A program made the position numbers and the translations under genes. A stretch of DNA of 32,860 bases from Pseudomonadota bacterium (GTDB lineage Bacteria > Pseudomonadota > Gammaproteobacteria > Steroidobacterales > Steroidobacteraceae). The notes under the pieces are model-generated. The model made no database searches. It saw nothing but the letters and a program-made list of their open reading frames with translations, and had not been told where the DNA came from. Every line of letters begins with the position of its first letter. Position 1 is the first letter of the stretch. Where the stretch lies: assembly GCA_018261655.1 (NCBI GenBank), contig JAGTSG010000038.1, positions 1 to 32,860 of the forward strand. Direction: 5' to 3'. Of the stretch, positions 25,377 to 32,844 are shown in pieces.

Positions 25377-27101
25377 TCAGTCGCGCGGCGTCCTCCGCCC
25401 GGTGGCGGGGGGCTCCGCCAGCGGCGGATTGGCCGCCTGGAAGGCGAATCGCGCGGCATCCATCGGCCTGACCTGCAGGGTGTCGCCGATGTCGAGCAGG
25501 CGCGGCTTGTCCGGCGTCCAGACCGGCCACCTGGCCGCCGCGGTGGACGGGTTTCCGGTCTCGGCAAACGAGATCAGCATGGACGTCATCGACCGCGCCA
25601 GCTCACGGTCGGCGTCCGTCCACAGCCGGGTCGGCCTGAACATGTTCAGCGCGTCGAGCGTCTGCAACCAGTAGGGGACGTCCGAGGTGTGGTAGGCGCC
25701 GATGCGTTCCGGGTGGTCCGCGGGCTGGACCGCCGGGTTGAACGGCTGCACGTGCGAGAACTGGTACACGAACACCGGTGCCTTGCCGGCACGATGCTGG
25801 GCATGGGCCCAGCCCCACGAGCCCTGTGCCGGCCAGCCCGCCTCGCGCACGGCGGCGGATGCCATCGCGCGCGCTTCCGCATCCGTCGCTGCCGGATACA
25901 GCTTGTGAAATTCGCTGGCCTTGTCGCCGTACAGACGGCTCACCTCGGCGTCGAACTGGTCCTTCGTGTCGACCCTGGTCAGGCCATCGCGGGTGAAGCC
26001 TGCCGCCTCGTCGCGCGTGAAGCCGGTGATGACCGGCACGTCATTCTGCCTGCCCTCGGCAAACAACTGGTCCGGGGAGGCCGGCAGCAGGTAGCCGTCG
26101 ATGTTGGCGTTCCCGACCCGGACGGTGCCCCTGCAACCCATCTGGCAGTCCTGCTGAAGGGACAGCAGCTGGTCGGCCGGCACCTGGCGCAGCGCGGCAA
26201 TACCGTCCGCCTTCAGCAGCTCGGCCACCTCGATCCCGGTCTTCTCGGCCTCGGCGAGCGTTCGCAGCCCCGCCCCGGCTGGGCGCGAGAACAGGCTGCC
26301 GCTCATGCCGACGACGCCGCGGAACAGGCCCCTGGCCAGCGGCGTGGACTGGAGCAGCGACACCGACATCGAGCCGGCCGACTGCCCGGAGATGACGACC
26401 TTGTCGGGATCGCCACCAAACGCGGCGATGTTGCGACGGATCCAGTGCAGCGCGGCGACCTGGTCGAGGATGCCGTAGTTGCCGGAGGAGCGGACCGGCG
26501 ACTCGGCGGTCAGTTCCGGGTGCGCCATGAAGCCCAGCAGGCCGACCCGGTAGTTCAGGTTGACGAAGAGGGCGCCGGAGCGCGCGACGTTCTCGCCGCC
26601 ATACAGGGCCATGCCGCTGGAGCCGATCGTGAACCCGCCGCCGTAGATGAACACGATGACCGGCAGCTTGTCGCCCGCCCTGGCGCTTCCCGGGGCCCAG
26701 ATGTTGAGGAACAGGCAGTCCTCGCTCGTCGCCTCTTCGCCGAAATAGTGATTGATGTTGTGCGGGCGCAGGACCTGGATGCACTCGGGCATCTTCCGGT
26801 CGGCGTGATACACACCGGTCCAGGGCTCGAGCGGCTGCGGGGCCTTCCAGCGCAGGTCGCCGGTCGGCGCCTGCGCGAAGCGCAGGCCCAGGTAGGCCTT
26901 GACCCCGGAGTCCAGCAGCTTCCCGCTGACCAGGCCCGTGTCGATCCGGACCGGGTCACCGGGAATCGGTTGTTCGACGACCTGGGCGCGCGCGACGCCT
27001 GGCAGGAGAAACACGGCGGCCGTGGCGACGACCGCCCGGACCAGGGCGGACGACGGCCGCCATCCGCCGAAACCGACAGTCAACCTGGTCGCCAGTGCCA
27101 T
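25377..27101 (-). CDS. Type-B carboxylesterase, secreted
   Basis: This 574-residue esterase has a signal peptide (VVATAAVFLLPGVARA). It carries YLGLRFAQAPTGDLRWKAP, EDCLFLNIWAP (family signature) and the GGG oxyanion hole at 154-156 in FIYGGGFTIG. The catalytic Ser241 is in VVISGQSAGS, the acidic residue in GFTRDEAAGF, and the His in GAYHTSDVPYW. The usual GESAG is GQSAG here. Relatives include para-nitrobenzyl esterases, feruloyl/chlorogenate esterases and tannase-like enzymes, so cleavage of an aromatic-acid ester fits this island. AAGGAGG sits 6 bases before the ATG at 27101, an excellent start. The promoter carries the island palindrome at 27185-27198. It leads the operon with the alpha/beta hydrolase. 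Confidence 0.92.
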   Translation of the reverse strand: MALATRLTVGFGGWRPSSALVRAVVATAAVFLLPGVARAQVVEQPIPGDPVRIDTGLVSGKLLDSGVKAYLGLRFAQAPTGDLRWKAPQPLEPWTGVYHADRKMPECIQVLRPHNINHYFGEEATSEDCLFLNIWAPGSARAGDKLPVIVFIYGGGFTIGSSGMALYGGENVARSGALFVNLNYRVGLLGFMAHPELTAESPVRSSGNYGILDQVAALHWIRRNIAAFGGDPDKVVISGQSAGSMSVSLLQSTPLARGLFRGVVGMSGSLFSRPAGAGLRTLAEAEKTGIEVAELLKADGIAALRQVPADQLLSLQQDCQMGCRGTVRVGNANIDGYLLPASPDQLFAEGRQNDVPVITGFTRDEAAGFTRDGLTRVDTKDQFDAEVSRLYGDKASEFHKLYPAATDAEARAMASAAVREAGWPAQGSWGWAHAQHRAGKAPVFVYQFSHVQPFNPAVQPADHPERIGAYHTSDVPYWLQTLDALNMFRPTRLWTDADRELARSMTSMLISFAETGNPSTAAARWPVWTPDKPRLLDIGDTLQVRPMDAARFAFQAANPPLAEPPATGRRTPRD

Positions 27102-27179
27102 GCCCGCCTCCTTGCCAGATGACGGGCTGCCGGACGCCAACGGAGCCCCGATCATCACTCGATCACGCACCGAGGCTAG

Positions 27180-27201
27180 AGTATACGAACTAGTTAGTCA
27201 A
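27180..27201 (-). promoter_or_regulatory. Promoter with shared operator (copy d)
   Basis: The palindrome ACGAACTAGTTAGT lies at 27185-27198, about 85 bases before the carboxylesterase start. On the minus strand TATACT (27180-27185) is a good -10 box touching the palindrome. TTGACT (27196-27201) is only 10 bases away, so it is probably not the matching -35. The site would let the same regulator control the esterases. Confidence 0.65.
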
Positions 27202-27253
27202 CACGCGGCCCAGGCGTCTTTTCCCGGTATCTGGTGACGATTGGATCGTCAGT

Positions 27254-27748
27254 TCATCGGTACGGACGATCGGCGCCGGGCAGGGGTCGCGCCGATTCCG
27301 CAGGCACGACCTGCGCGTGACGGCGGGCCAGGTCGATGCGGTGCCGCGGCGGCGGGAGGCAGTCGACCGCGAACGCCTCCCGCTCGAACGCGTTGTCGCG
27401 GTAGGCGCAGCGCCCGCACGCCGCCTGCCAGGCGCTCGACAGCAGGTAGGCCGGCAGAAAGAGCGGGCCCCAGCGCTCGTACTGCCGGACGTGGACCCGT
27501 TCATGGGGACGAACGGCTGCGAGCGTCGATTCGCTGATGCCGAGGATGACGTGGCCGAAGGTAATGGCGCTGAAGCGCCACGGCGCCGGCAGTTCGTCGA
27601 TCAGGCGACCCACGACCCCGCCGCTGAACTCGGCGGTGCCGGACTGCCAGCGCACGCGACCCCCGAGGCACAACATGACCAGGCCCAGCAATGCGCCGAG
27701 CGCGGTGTTCGGCGCGGCCCAGGCGTAGGCAAGAGTGCGTGTGACCAT
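27254..27748 (-). CDS. Small membrane protein with HExxH motif
   Basis: I do not know its function. The 164-residue protein has an N-terminal hydrophobic segment (ALGALLGLVMLCLGG) and a conserved-looking core AITFGHVILGISESTLAAVRPHERVHVRQYERWGPLFLPAYLLSSAWQA. This contains His82-Glu83-x-x-His86, as in zinc metallopeptidases, followed by a second hydrophobic stretch. Two cysteines and a basic tail follow. A similar 'GHVILG...HE.VHVxQYERWGP' pattern occurs in uncharacterised proteins of many bacteria. The second metal-binding acid typical of a peptidase cannot be assigned. It is on the same strand as the exonuclease, 17 bases downstream of it. Confidence 0.65.
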   Translation of the reverse strand: MVTRTLAYAWAAPNTALGALLGLVMLCLGGRVRWQSGTAEFSGGVVGRLIDELPAPWRFSAITFGHVILGISESTLAAVRPHERVHVRQYERWGPLFLPAYLLSSAWQAACGRCAYRDNAFEREAFAVDCLPPPRHRIDLARRHAQVVPAESARPLPGADRPYR

Positions 27749-27765
27749 GCGACCCGCCTGGCGGC

Positions 27766-28768
27766 CTAGAGCGCCCGCCGTTCCCTCTTGCCCGCGCGCC
27801 CCGAGTACCTCACCTTCGCGTCCAGCACGTCGACCTCCACCGACGTGCTACGCCCGCCGTACACCGCGGTCTTGAGCCAGGCGAATTCCGCCTCGAGGTC
27901 CTCTGCGGCCATCTCCCGCCACCAGCAGCGAGCGTCCGCGTCCCAGCGGTACTGCCTGGCCCTGAGCACGTCCTTGGTCTCGAACGGCGAACCCGTGGCC
28001 CACACCCGGTAGGTCGGCTCCCGGGCCCGATCGAGCAGTACCTTGAGCGCCGTGGCCGGACGCGAAGTATCGGCCACCCTGGCAAACAGGCTGGGTTGCG
28101 TGCCGACGCCGCCTGAAGTATCCGGCCTGGCGCCCCACATCCCCTGCAGCGGTCGCCTCAGGATCTCGAGCAACGCCCGGCAGTCCACCTCCGCCCGGTG
28201 CCCGTCATAGAAGAACCCGTATTGATAGGCCAGGTACTCGAGCTTGGCCGAGCCGATCCCGGCCCCATCCCAGGCAATCTCCCGGAAAGAACACGCCCAC
28301 GGCAGGGACGCGAACCAGGGAAAGCGCTCCTCGACGAACTTCCGGTCGAACCCGGCGTTGTGCGCGATCACCAGCGCCACGCCGTCCATCAGCCGCTTCA
28401 CGGCCGCCTCGTCCAGCCGCTGGCCGGCGACCATCTCGTCCGTGATGCCGTGAATCGCCGTGGACGCCGGCGGGATCGCCATCCCCGGATCCTCGAGCCC
28501 GTCGTAGGTCCCGAGCACGCGCCCGACGGCCCCGGACTCGCGCGCATATTCGAACACCACGATCCCGAGCTCGATCAGCTTGTCGGTGCCGAACTCCATC
28601 CCGGTGGTCTCGGTGTCGAGGATCGCTGCGCGACTGACGCCGGGCCCGGCGAGCGCCGGATACTCGATCGATGGACGTGTCCAGCCGCCTGAGCACCCGG
28701 TAATCCGGATGCCGGCCGACTTCGACCGCCAGGTGTTCGACGTCCGCTGGCGCGCTCTTCCTGGTCAT
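27766..28768 (-). pseudogene. DEDDh 3'-5' exonuclease (DnaQ-like), frameshifted near N-terminus
   Basis: From the ATG at 28768 the frame reads MTRKSAPADVEHLAVEVGRHPDYRVLRRLDTSI, the usual N-terminus of this exonuclease group (compare 'DYRVLRRL'). It then shifts. In the second frame the protein continues EYPALAGPGVSRAAILDTETTGMEFG with the DxE motif, IAHNAGFDRKF, and HRAEVDCRALLEIL (HxxxxD), a complete DEDDh active site. The break lies in CGATCGAT at 28665-28672. Removing one 4-bp unit restores a 332-codon frame exactly. The C-terminal 100 residues are a family-specific extension (YRVWATGSPFETKDVLRARQYRWD). Its role would be DNA 3'-end trimming. It may be broken, or the reading may be wrong by four bases. 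Confidence 0.82.
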
Positions 28769-28797
28769 TACTTCCTCGTCTGTGCCGGCGGTCGTCG

Positions 28798-29324
28798 CTA
28801 ACGAATCTCCAGGATCTCCGCCTCACCGTTGACTAGTGCCACGACGTCGCCTGCAGCGGCGCCGAGCAGCGACCTGGCGATCGGCGAAACGTACGAGACC
28901 TTCCCGGCGGCAGGATCGGCTTCGTCTTCCCCTACGACCTGGTACCGCGCCCGCGTCCCATCTCCGTGCTCGAGCAGCACGGTCGAACCGAAGCGGACCA
29001 CGTCGTTCTCGCTGGGTGGCAGCACGACTTCCGCGGTCCGGCGCCGATCGGTCCAGTACCTCAGGTCCCGCTGCACGCGCGCGACGGCCGCGCGGTCATC
29101 GACCGCGCGGGCCTCCGACAGCGCGGCCTGCAGTCGCTCGACGGTGGCCTCGATCAGGGCGAGCCCCGCCGGCGTCACGAAGTTGCGATGTGCAGTCGCT
29201 CGACGGTGGCCTCGATCAGGGCGAGCCCCGCCGGCGTCACGAAGTTGCGATGCGGACTGACCACCAGCTCGGGCAGCAGGTCCGCCTCGGCGTCGTCGGA
29301 TTCCTTGACGAAGGCCCGGCTCAT
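28798..29324 (-). pseudogene. GreA/GreB-family factor disrupted by a 62-bp duplication
   Basis: The ATG at 29324 begins MSRAFVKESDDAEADLLPELVVSPHRNFVTPAGLALIEATVERL, the N-terminal coiled-coil of a GreA/B-like cleavage factor. A 62-bp tandem duplication then shifts the frame, adding HIATS and a stop. After the duplication the right frame resumes from TPAGLALIEATVERLQAALSEARA. It continues through the C-terminal FKBP-like domain (VRFGSTVLLEHGDGTRARYQVVGEDEADPAAGKVSYVSPIARSLLG) to the stop at 28798. Without one repeat copy the gene is exactly 155 codons, normal for the family. A GTG at 29178 could restart a 126-residue product lacking the first half of the coiled coil, so partial function is possible. 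Gre factors rescue backtracked RNA polymerase. Confidence 0.88.
29129..29252. repeat. 62-bp perfect tandem duplication
   Basis: The 62 bases at 29129-29190 are repeated without a mismatch at 29191-29252. Both copies begin TGCAGTCGCTCGACGG and end GAAGTTGCGATG. Identity of the copies implies a very recent event or an assembly artefact. The unit is not a multiple of three and breaks the Gre-factor gene. Confidence 0.95.
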
Positions 29325-29361
29325 GGGTCGCCCCGTGTTCCGCGGTCGAGCGAGGTCGCGC

Positions 29362-29724
29362 TCAGCGCGGATGAATGTTGAAGTGCAGAGAGCGGTCCCT
29401 GTACCGGTCGTCGCGGGTCGCCTGGCCGGTCGCGACCAGCACGTACAGGATGTTGAGCGCCTGCAGCGCGCTCTTGACGAGGCGCGGCTTGCGCGAGCGG
29501 GTCGCCAGGCCCGGTGCCGTCAGGTTCTGGTGACCGGCGTAGTTGCGCCGCACATAGTTGACGGCCGTGGCGCTGACCAGGTTGAAGTAGCCGGTATCCG
29601 GCTTGGTCAGCGATTCCGACATCACCACGTAGGCCTTGCCGCTCTCGAAGACGTGGTAGGTCTGCCTCATGCCCGAGACTTCACCCCGGTACTGCAGGCC
29701 CTTGGCCAGGTTGCGGATCTTCAT
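29362..29724 (-). CDS. Hypothetical protein, 120 aa
   Basis: I do not recognise a family. The protein is basic and apparently soluble: MKIRNLAKGLQYRGEVSGMRQTYHVFESGKAYVVMSESLTKPDTGYFNLVSATAVNYVRRNYAGHQNLTAP in the first 75 residues. This suggests a mixed alpha/beta fold. A helical segment follows (PRLVKSALQALNILYVLVATGQATRDDR), then a short tail. The segment SGKAYVVMSESLTKPDTGYFNLVS recalls the beta-sheet of small DNA-associated or restriction-related proteins, but this is only an impression. A G-rich site lies 6 bases before the ATG at 29724; an upstream in-frame ATG at 29784 lacks one. Confidence 0.6.
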   Translation of the reverse strand: MKIRNLAKGLQYRGEVSGMRQTYHVFESGKAYVVMSESLTKPDTGYFNLVSATAVNYVRRNYAGHQNLTAPGLATRSRKPRLVKSALQALNILYVLVATGQATRDDRYRDRSLHFNIHPR

Positions 29725-29790
29725 TGAACGTCCCCCGCTGTGAGCAGCCCCGGGTAGTCTAGACCCGTTGCCTTCGCGTGCCACACCGCG

Positions 29791-30327
29791 CTACTCCCCC
29801 TTCTCCGCCAGCGCCCGGACTTTCCGGATGCTGAGCGTGCCCTTGGCACCCCACCCGGACTCGCCCGCGGGCACCCCGGGCCGGAATGCCTCGTACAAGC
29901 GGAATGCCTCCTCCGCGAGCGCCGCGGGCCGGCGCGACCGGGCCAGGTCCGTCATGGCGGAGCGTACGTCAGCCAGTGCATCCCCGAACTTCGACGCCAG
30001 GTACTTCTCGACGCTCTGCGGCGTGACCGGCTTCTGGTCCTTGCCCACCGCGCGCAGCCCGTCGTCCGTGTGCAGCACCGGCACCGCGCGACCGAGGAGC
30101 TCCAGCCGGAACACGCCAGCCTGCTTCGCCTTCTGCGCCCGCTTCTTCCGCACCTCCTCCGGAGAAGGCGTGAAGATCCCGAGCCGCTGGCCCTTGGACT
30201 GCGCGGTCAGGCCGGCCACGGCCTTGCCTAGCGTCAGCGCCTCGTCCGCGTTGAACCCGAGCCGCTCGGCCACCACCGCCGACCAGAGGGTCAGGACCGG
30301 CGCGCGATTGATCTTGACGCTGTCCAT
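29791..30327 (-). CDS. Conserved hypothetical protein, 178 aa
   Basis: The function is unknown. The protein begins MDSVKINRAPVLTLWSAVVAERLGFNADEALTLGKAVAGLTAQSKGQRLGIF, a pattern I associate with widely distributed uncharacterised proteins. It then has a Lys/Arg-rich stretch (EEVRKKRAQKAKQAGVFRLELLGRAVPVLHTDDGLRAV). A helical C-terminal region follows (VTPQSVEKYLASKFGDALADVRSAMTDLARS), ending in a basic tail. It has no signal peptide or membrane segment, and the charge suggests nucleic-acid contact. The ATG at 30327 has GAGG 6 bases upstream; an in-frame extension to 30459 looks spurious. Confidence 0.75.
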   Translation of the reverse strand: MDSVKINRAPVLTLWSAVVAERLGFNADEALTLGKAVAGLTAQSKGQRLGIFTPSPEEVRKKRAQKAKQAGVFRLELLGRAVPVLHTDDGLRAVGKDQKPVTPQSVEKYLASKFGDALADVRSAMTDLARSRRPAALAEEAFRLYEAFRPGVPAGESGWGAKGTLSIRKVRALAEKGE

Positions 30328-30516
30328 CGTGCGGCCTCGTCCGGTGGGTCTTTGGCCTGAGGGCAACATGATGCGCCTCGTACGGAGACGCGGCCAGAGG
30401 CCCCCGTCCGTTTCAGGCTGATTCCAACCCGCGGCGCATCCCCCGCATCTCACTGACAAGGCGGACGGCTCCTGCCGGCCGCCGATCTGGTGCGAACACG
30501 CTCAAGGGGGCTGCCA

Positions 30517-32817
30517 GTGGACATCGCAGCGTTGACGCCGGCCCAGGGCGCCGGCTCCGGGCACGCATCCAGCAGCGAACGCCGGCTCGGCCTGCTGACG
30601 GGCCTGGTGCTGTACCTGCTGGCCGGCGCCTTCGCGCTGCCCGCCCTGGCGGTGGACATCGACGGCCGCATCGACTCCCAGGAGTGGAGGGAAGCGCGGC
30701 ACGTCACCGATTTCCGCAAGGTCCAGCCGTTGAACGGCGAGCCCGCGACGCTGGCCACCGAGGCGTGGATCCTCGCCACGCCCGAAGGCCTCGCGGTGGC
30801 CTTCCGCAACGTCCAGCCGCCCTCCGTGCCGCGCACGCTGCAGCGCGTGCAGCGCGACTTCGTCGAACAGGTCGACCGCGTGAACCTGATGGTCGACTTC
30901 GACGGCGATCACCGCACCGGCTACAACTTCACGGTCAGCTCCACCGACGGCGTCTACGACGCCATCATCACCAACGAGTCCAGCTTCAATTCGGACTGGG
31001 ACGGCCACTGGCACCACGCCGTCGCCGGCGACGAGGAGAGCTGGAGCGTCGAGATCCTGGTGCCCTGGCACATCGCGCCGATGCGCAAGGCCGCCGACGA
31101 GCGCACGCTCGGGATCTACGTCGACCGCATCGTCGGCACCACCGGCGAGCGCGTCGCCTGGCCGATGGCGAGCTACCAGCGGCCGCGCTTCCTGTCGGAC
31201 TTCCAGCCGGTCTCCGTGCCCGACTACAGCCAGGCGCTGCTGGCCATCACGCCGTACGTCTCCGGCGTCTACGATGCCGTGGACCAGGACAACCACGCTG
31301 ACGCGGGCGCAGACGTGTTCTGGAAGCCGAGCGGCCAGGTACAGCTGACCGCGACGATCAACCCGGACTTCGGGCAGGTCGAGAGCGACGACCTGGTGGT
31401 CAACTTCGGCGCCGTGGAGACCTACTTCAGCGACAAGCGCCCCTTCTTTACCGAGAACCAGGGCATCTTCGAATTTACGACGCCGTCGGACTACAGCCAG
31501 CTGCTCTACACGCGGCGCGTCGGCGGCACCGCCGACGACGGCGAGGGGCTCGGCGACATCGTCGCCGCCCTCAAGCTGAACGGCAGCCTGGGCGCCACCA
31601 AGTACGGCCTGTTCGCCGCCGACGAGGCCGATGCCGTCGGCCGCACCTTTACTGCGCTGCGCCTGGTGCGCGACTTCGACAGCCAGAACCTCGGCCTGAT
31701 GGCGACACACGTGGACAGGCCCTACCTCGATCGCGAGGCCAGCGTCGTCGGTCTCGACCACGACTGGCGCCCGACGGCGCACTGGAACGTGCGCACGCGA
31801 CTCATCGGCAGCGACGTCGCGGAGGGCGGCGAGACGACACGGGATGGCGGCGCCACCGTCTGGGCCGACTACGAGATGGATCACGGCTGGCGCCAGCAGT
31901 GGATCGGCATCCACTTCGGCAACGAACTCGACATCAACGATGCCGGGTACCTGCAACGCAACAGCGTCAATTACCTGCACTGGCAGGTGAGCCGCCGCTT
32001 TACCGAGCTGCCCGCCGAGTCGCGCTACGCGTCGAAGGACTGGCGCGGGCGCGTCAGCACCGACTACAACGACCACGGCCAGCTGATGGGCCACCAGTTC
32101 CGCCTGAGCCGCGACAGCCGGCTGCGCGACGGCAGCTCGGAGTACGCCCAGGTCAACGTCAACAGCGCCGGCTACGACGACCTGCTGACGCGCGGCCACG
32201 GCGCGCTGTGGCTGCCGCCGAACTTCAACAGCTCCTTCAGCTACGAGCGGCCGCGCCAGGGCCACTGGGGATACCAGGTCAGGCTGCAGGCGTTCAGCGG
32301 TGGGCTGTCGGGCAACGAGCAGATTGGCTACGACGCCTACGTCGAGCCGCGTTACTTCATCAACGACGCTTTCCAGGTCCATGCCGGCATCGAGCTCAAC
32401 CACACGCCGGACTGGCTGGTCTGGCAGTACGACAACCTGATTGGCAGCTTCGACGGACGCGAGATCGACCTGAGCGCCGGGCTCACCTGGATGGCCAGCA
32501 ACCGCCACGAACTGCGCGTGAAGCTGCAGGCCATCGGCCTGGAGGCGCGGCTGCGCCAGGCCTACCGCGTCGATTCCGCCGGCCACGCGATCCCGAGCGA
32601 CGAGCCCGTGGACGACTTCAGCGTCAGCAGCCTCGGGTTCCAGGTCCGCTATCGGTTCGAGTTCGCGCCGCTCTCCTATCTGTACGTGGTGTACGGCCGC
32701 GGCGGGTACGAGGAGGGCCTGGTGACCGACGGTGCCGCCGGCGAGGTCCGCGACAGCTTCAGCCTGCGCGACGACGAACAGCTGCTGGTGAAGTTCTCGT
32801 ACCGGTTCGAGAATTAG
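30517..32817 (+). CDS. CBM9-like/DUF5916 outer-membrane protein
   Basis: This protein of about 766 residues has an N-terminal signal anchor (LGLLTGLVLYLLAGAFALPALA). Next comes a carbohydrate-binding-module family 9-like domain at about residues 50-215 (VDIDGRIDSQEWREA, NLMVDFDGDHRTGYNFTVSSTDGVYDA, SWSVEILVPW). A DUF5916 barrel region follows, recognised from INPDFGQVESDDLVVNFGAVETYFSDKRPFFTENQGIF and a run of aromatic-rich strands to the C-terminal KFSYRFEN. The family is outer-membrane located and of unknown function. The GTG at 30517 is preferred because AAGGGGG lies 7 bases upstream; a GTG at 30490 is the alternative. It is divergent from the minus-strand gene block and shows no island operator. 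Confidence 0.87.
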   Translation: MDIAALTPAQGAGSGHASSSERRLGLLTGLVLYLLAGAFALPALAVDIDGRIDSQEWREARHVTDFRKVQPLNGEPATLATEAWILATPEGLAVAFRNVQPPSVPRTLQRVQRDFVEQVDRVNLMVDFDGDHRTGYNFTVSSTDGVYDAIITNESSFNSDWDGHWHHAVAGDEESWSVEILVPWHIAPMRKAADERTLGIYVDRIVGTTGERVAWPMASYQRPRFLSDFQPVSVPDYSQALLAITPYVSGVYDAVDQDNHADAGADVFWKPSGQVQLTATINPDFGQVESDDLVVNFGAVETYFSDKRPFFTENQGIFEFTTPSDYSQLLYTRRVGGTADDGEGLGDIVAALKLNGSLGATKYGLFAADEADAVGRTFTALRLVRDFDSQNLGLMATHVDRPYLDREASVVGLDHDWRPTAHWNVRTRLIGSDVAEGGETTRDGGATVWADYEMDHGWRQQWIGIHFGNELDINDAGYLQRNSVNYLHWQVSRRFTELPAESRYASKDWRGRVSTDYNDHGQLMGHQFRLSRDSRLRDGSSEYAQVNVNSAGYDDLLTRGHGALWLPPNFNSSFSYERPRQGHWGYQVRLQAFSGGLSGNEQIGYDAYVEPRYFINDAFQVHAGIELNHTPDWLVWQYDNLIGSFDGREIDLSAGLTWMASNRHELRVKLQAIGLEARLRQAYRVDSAGHAIPSDEPVDDFSVSSLGFQVRYRFEFAPLSYLYVVYGRGGYEEGLVTDGAAGEVRDSFSLRDDEQLLVKFSYRFEN

Positions 32818-32826
32818 GCGGGCGGT

Positions 32827-32844
32827 GTCGCCGCGTCAGGCGAC
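32827..32844 (+). terminator. Short hairpin after the DUF5916 gene
   Basis: GTCGCC (32827-32832) pairs with GGCGAC (32839-32844) across a GCGTCA loop. The stem can extend by CGG/CCG with one bulged base. It lies 9 bases after the stop codon. No U-tract is visible before the window ends. Confidence 0.4.

Noticed and set aside
29129-29252. The 62-bp repeat as a CRISPR or a regulatory repeat
   Set aside because: Only two directly abutting identical copies, no spacer, and both encode the same Gre-factor segment. It is a simple tandem duplication.
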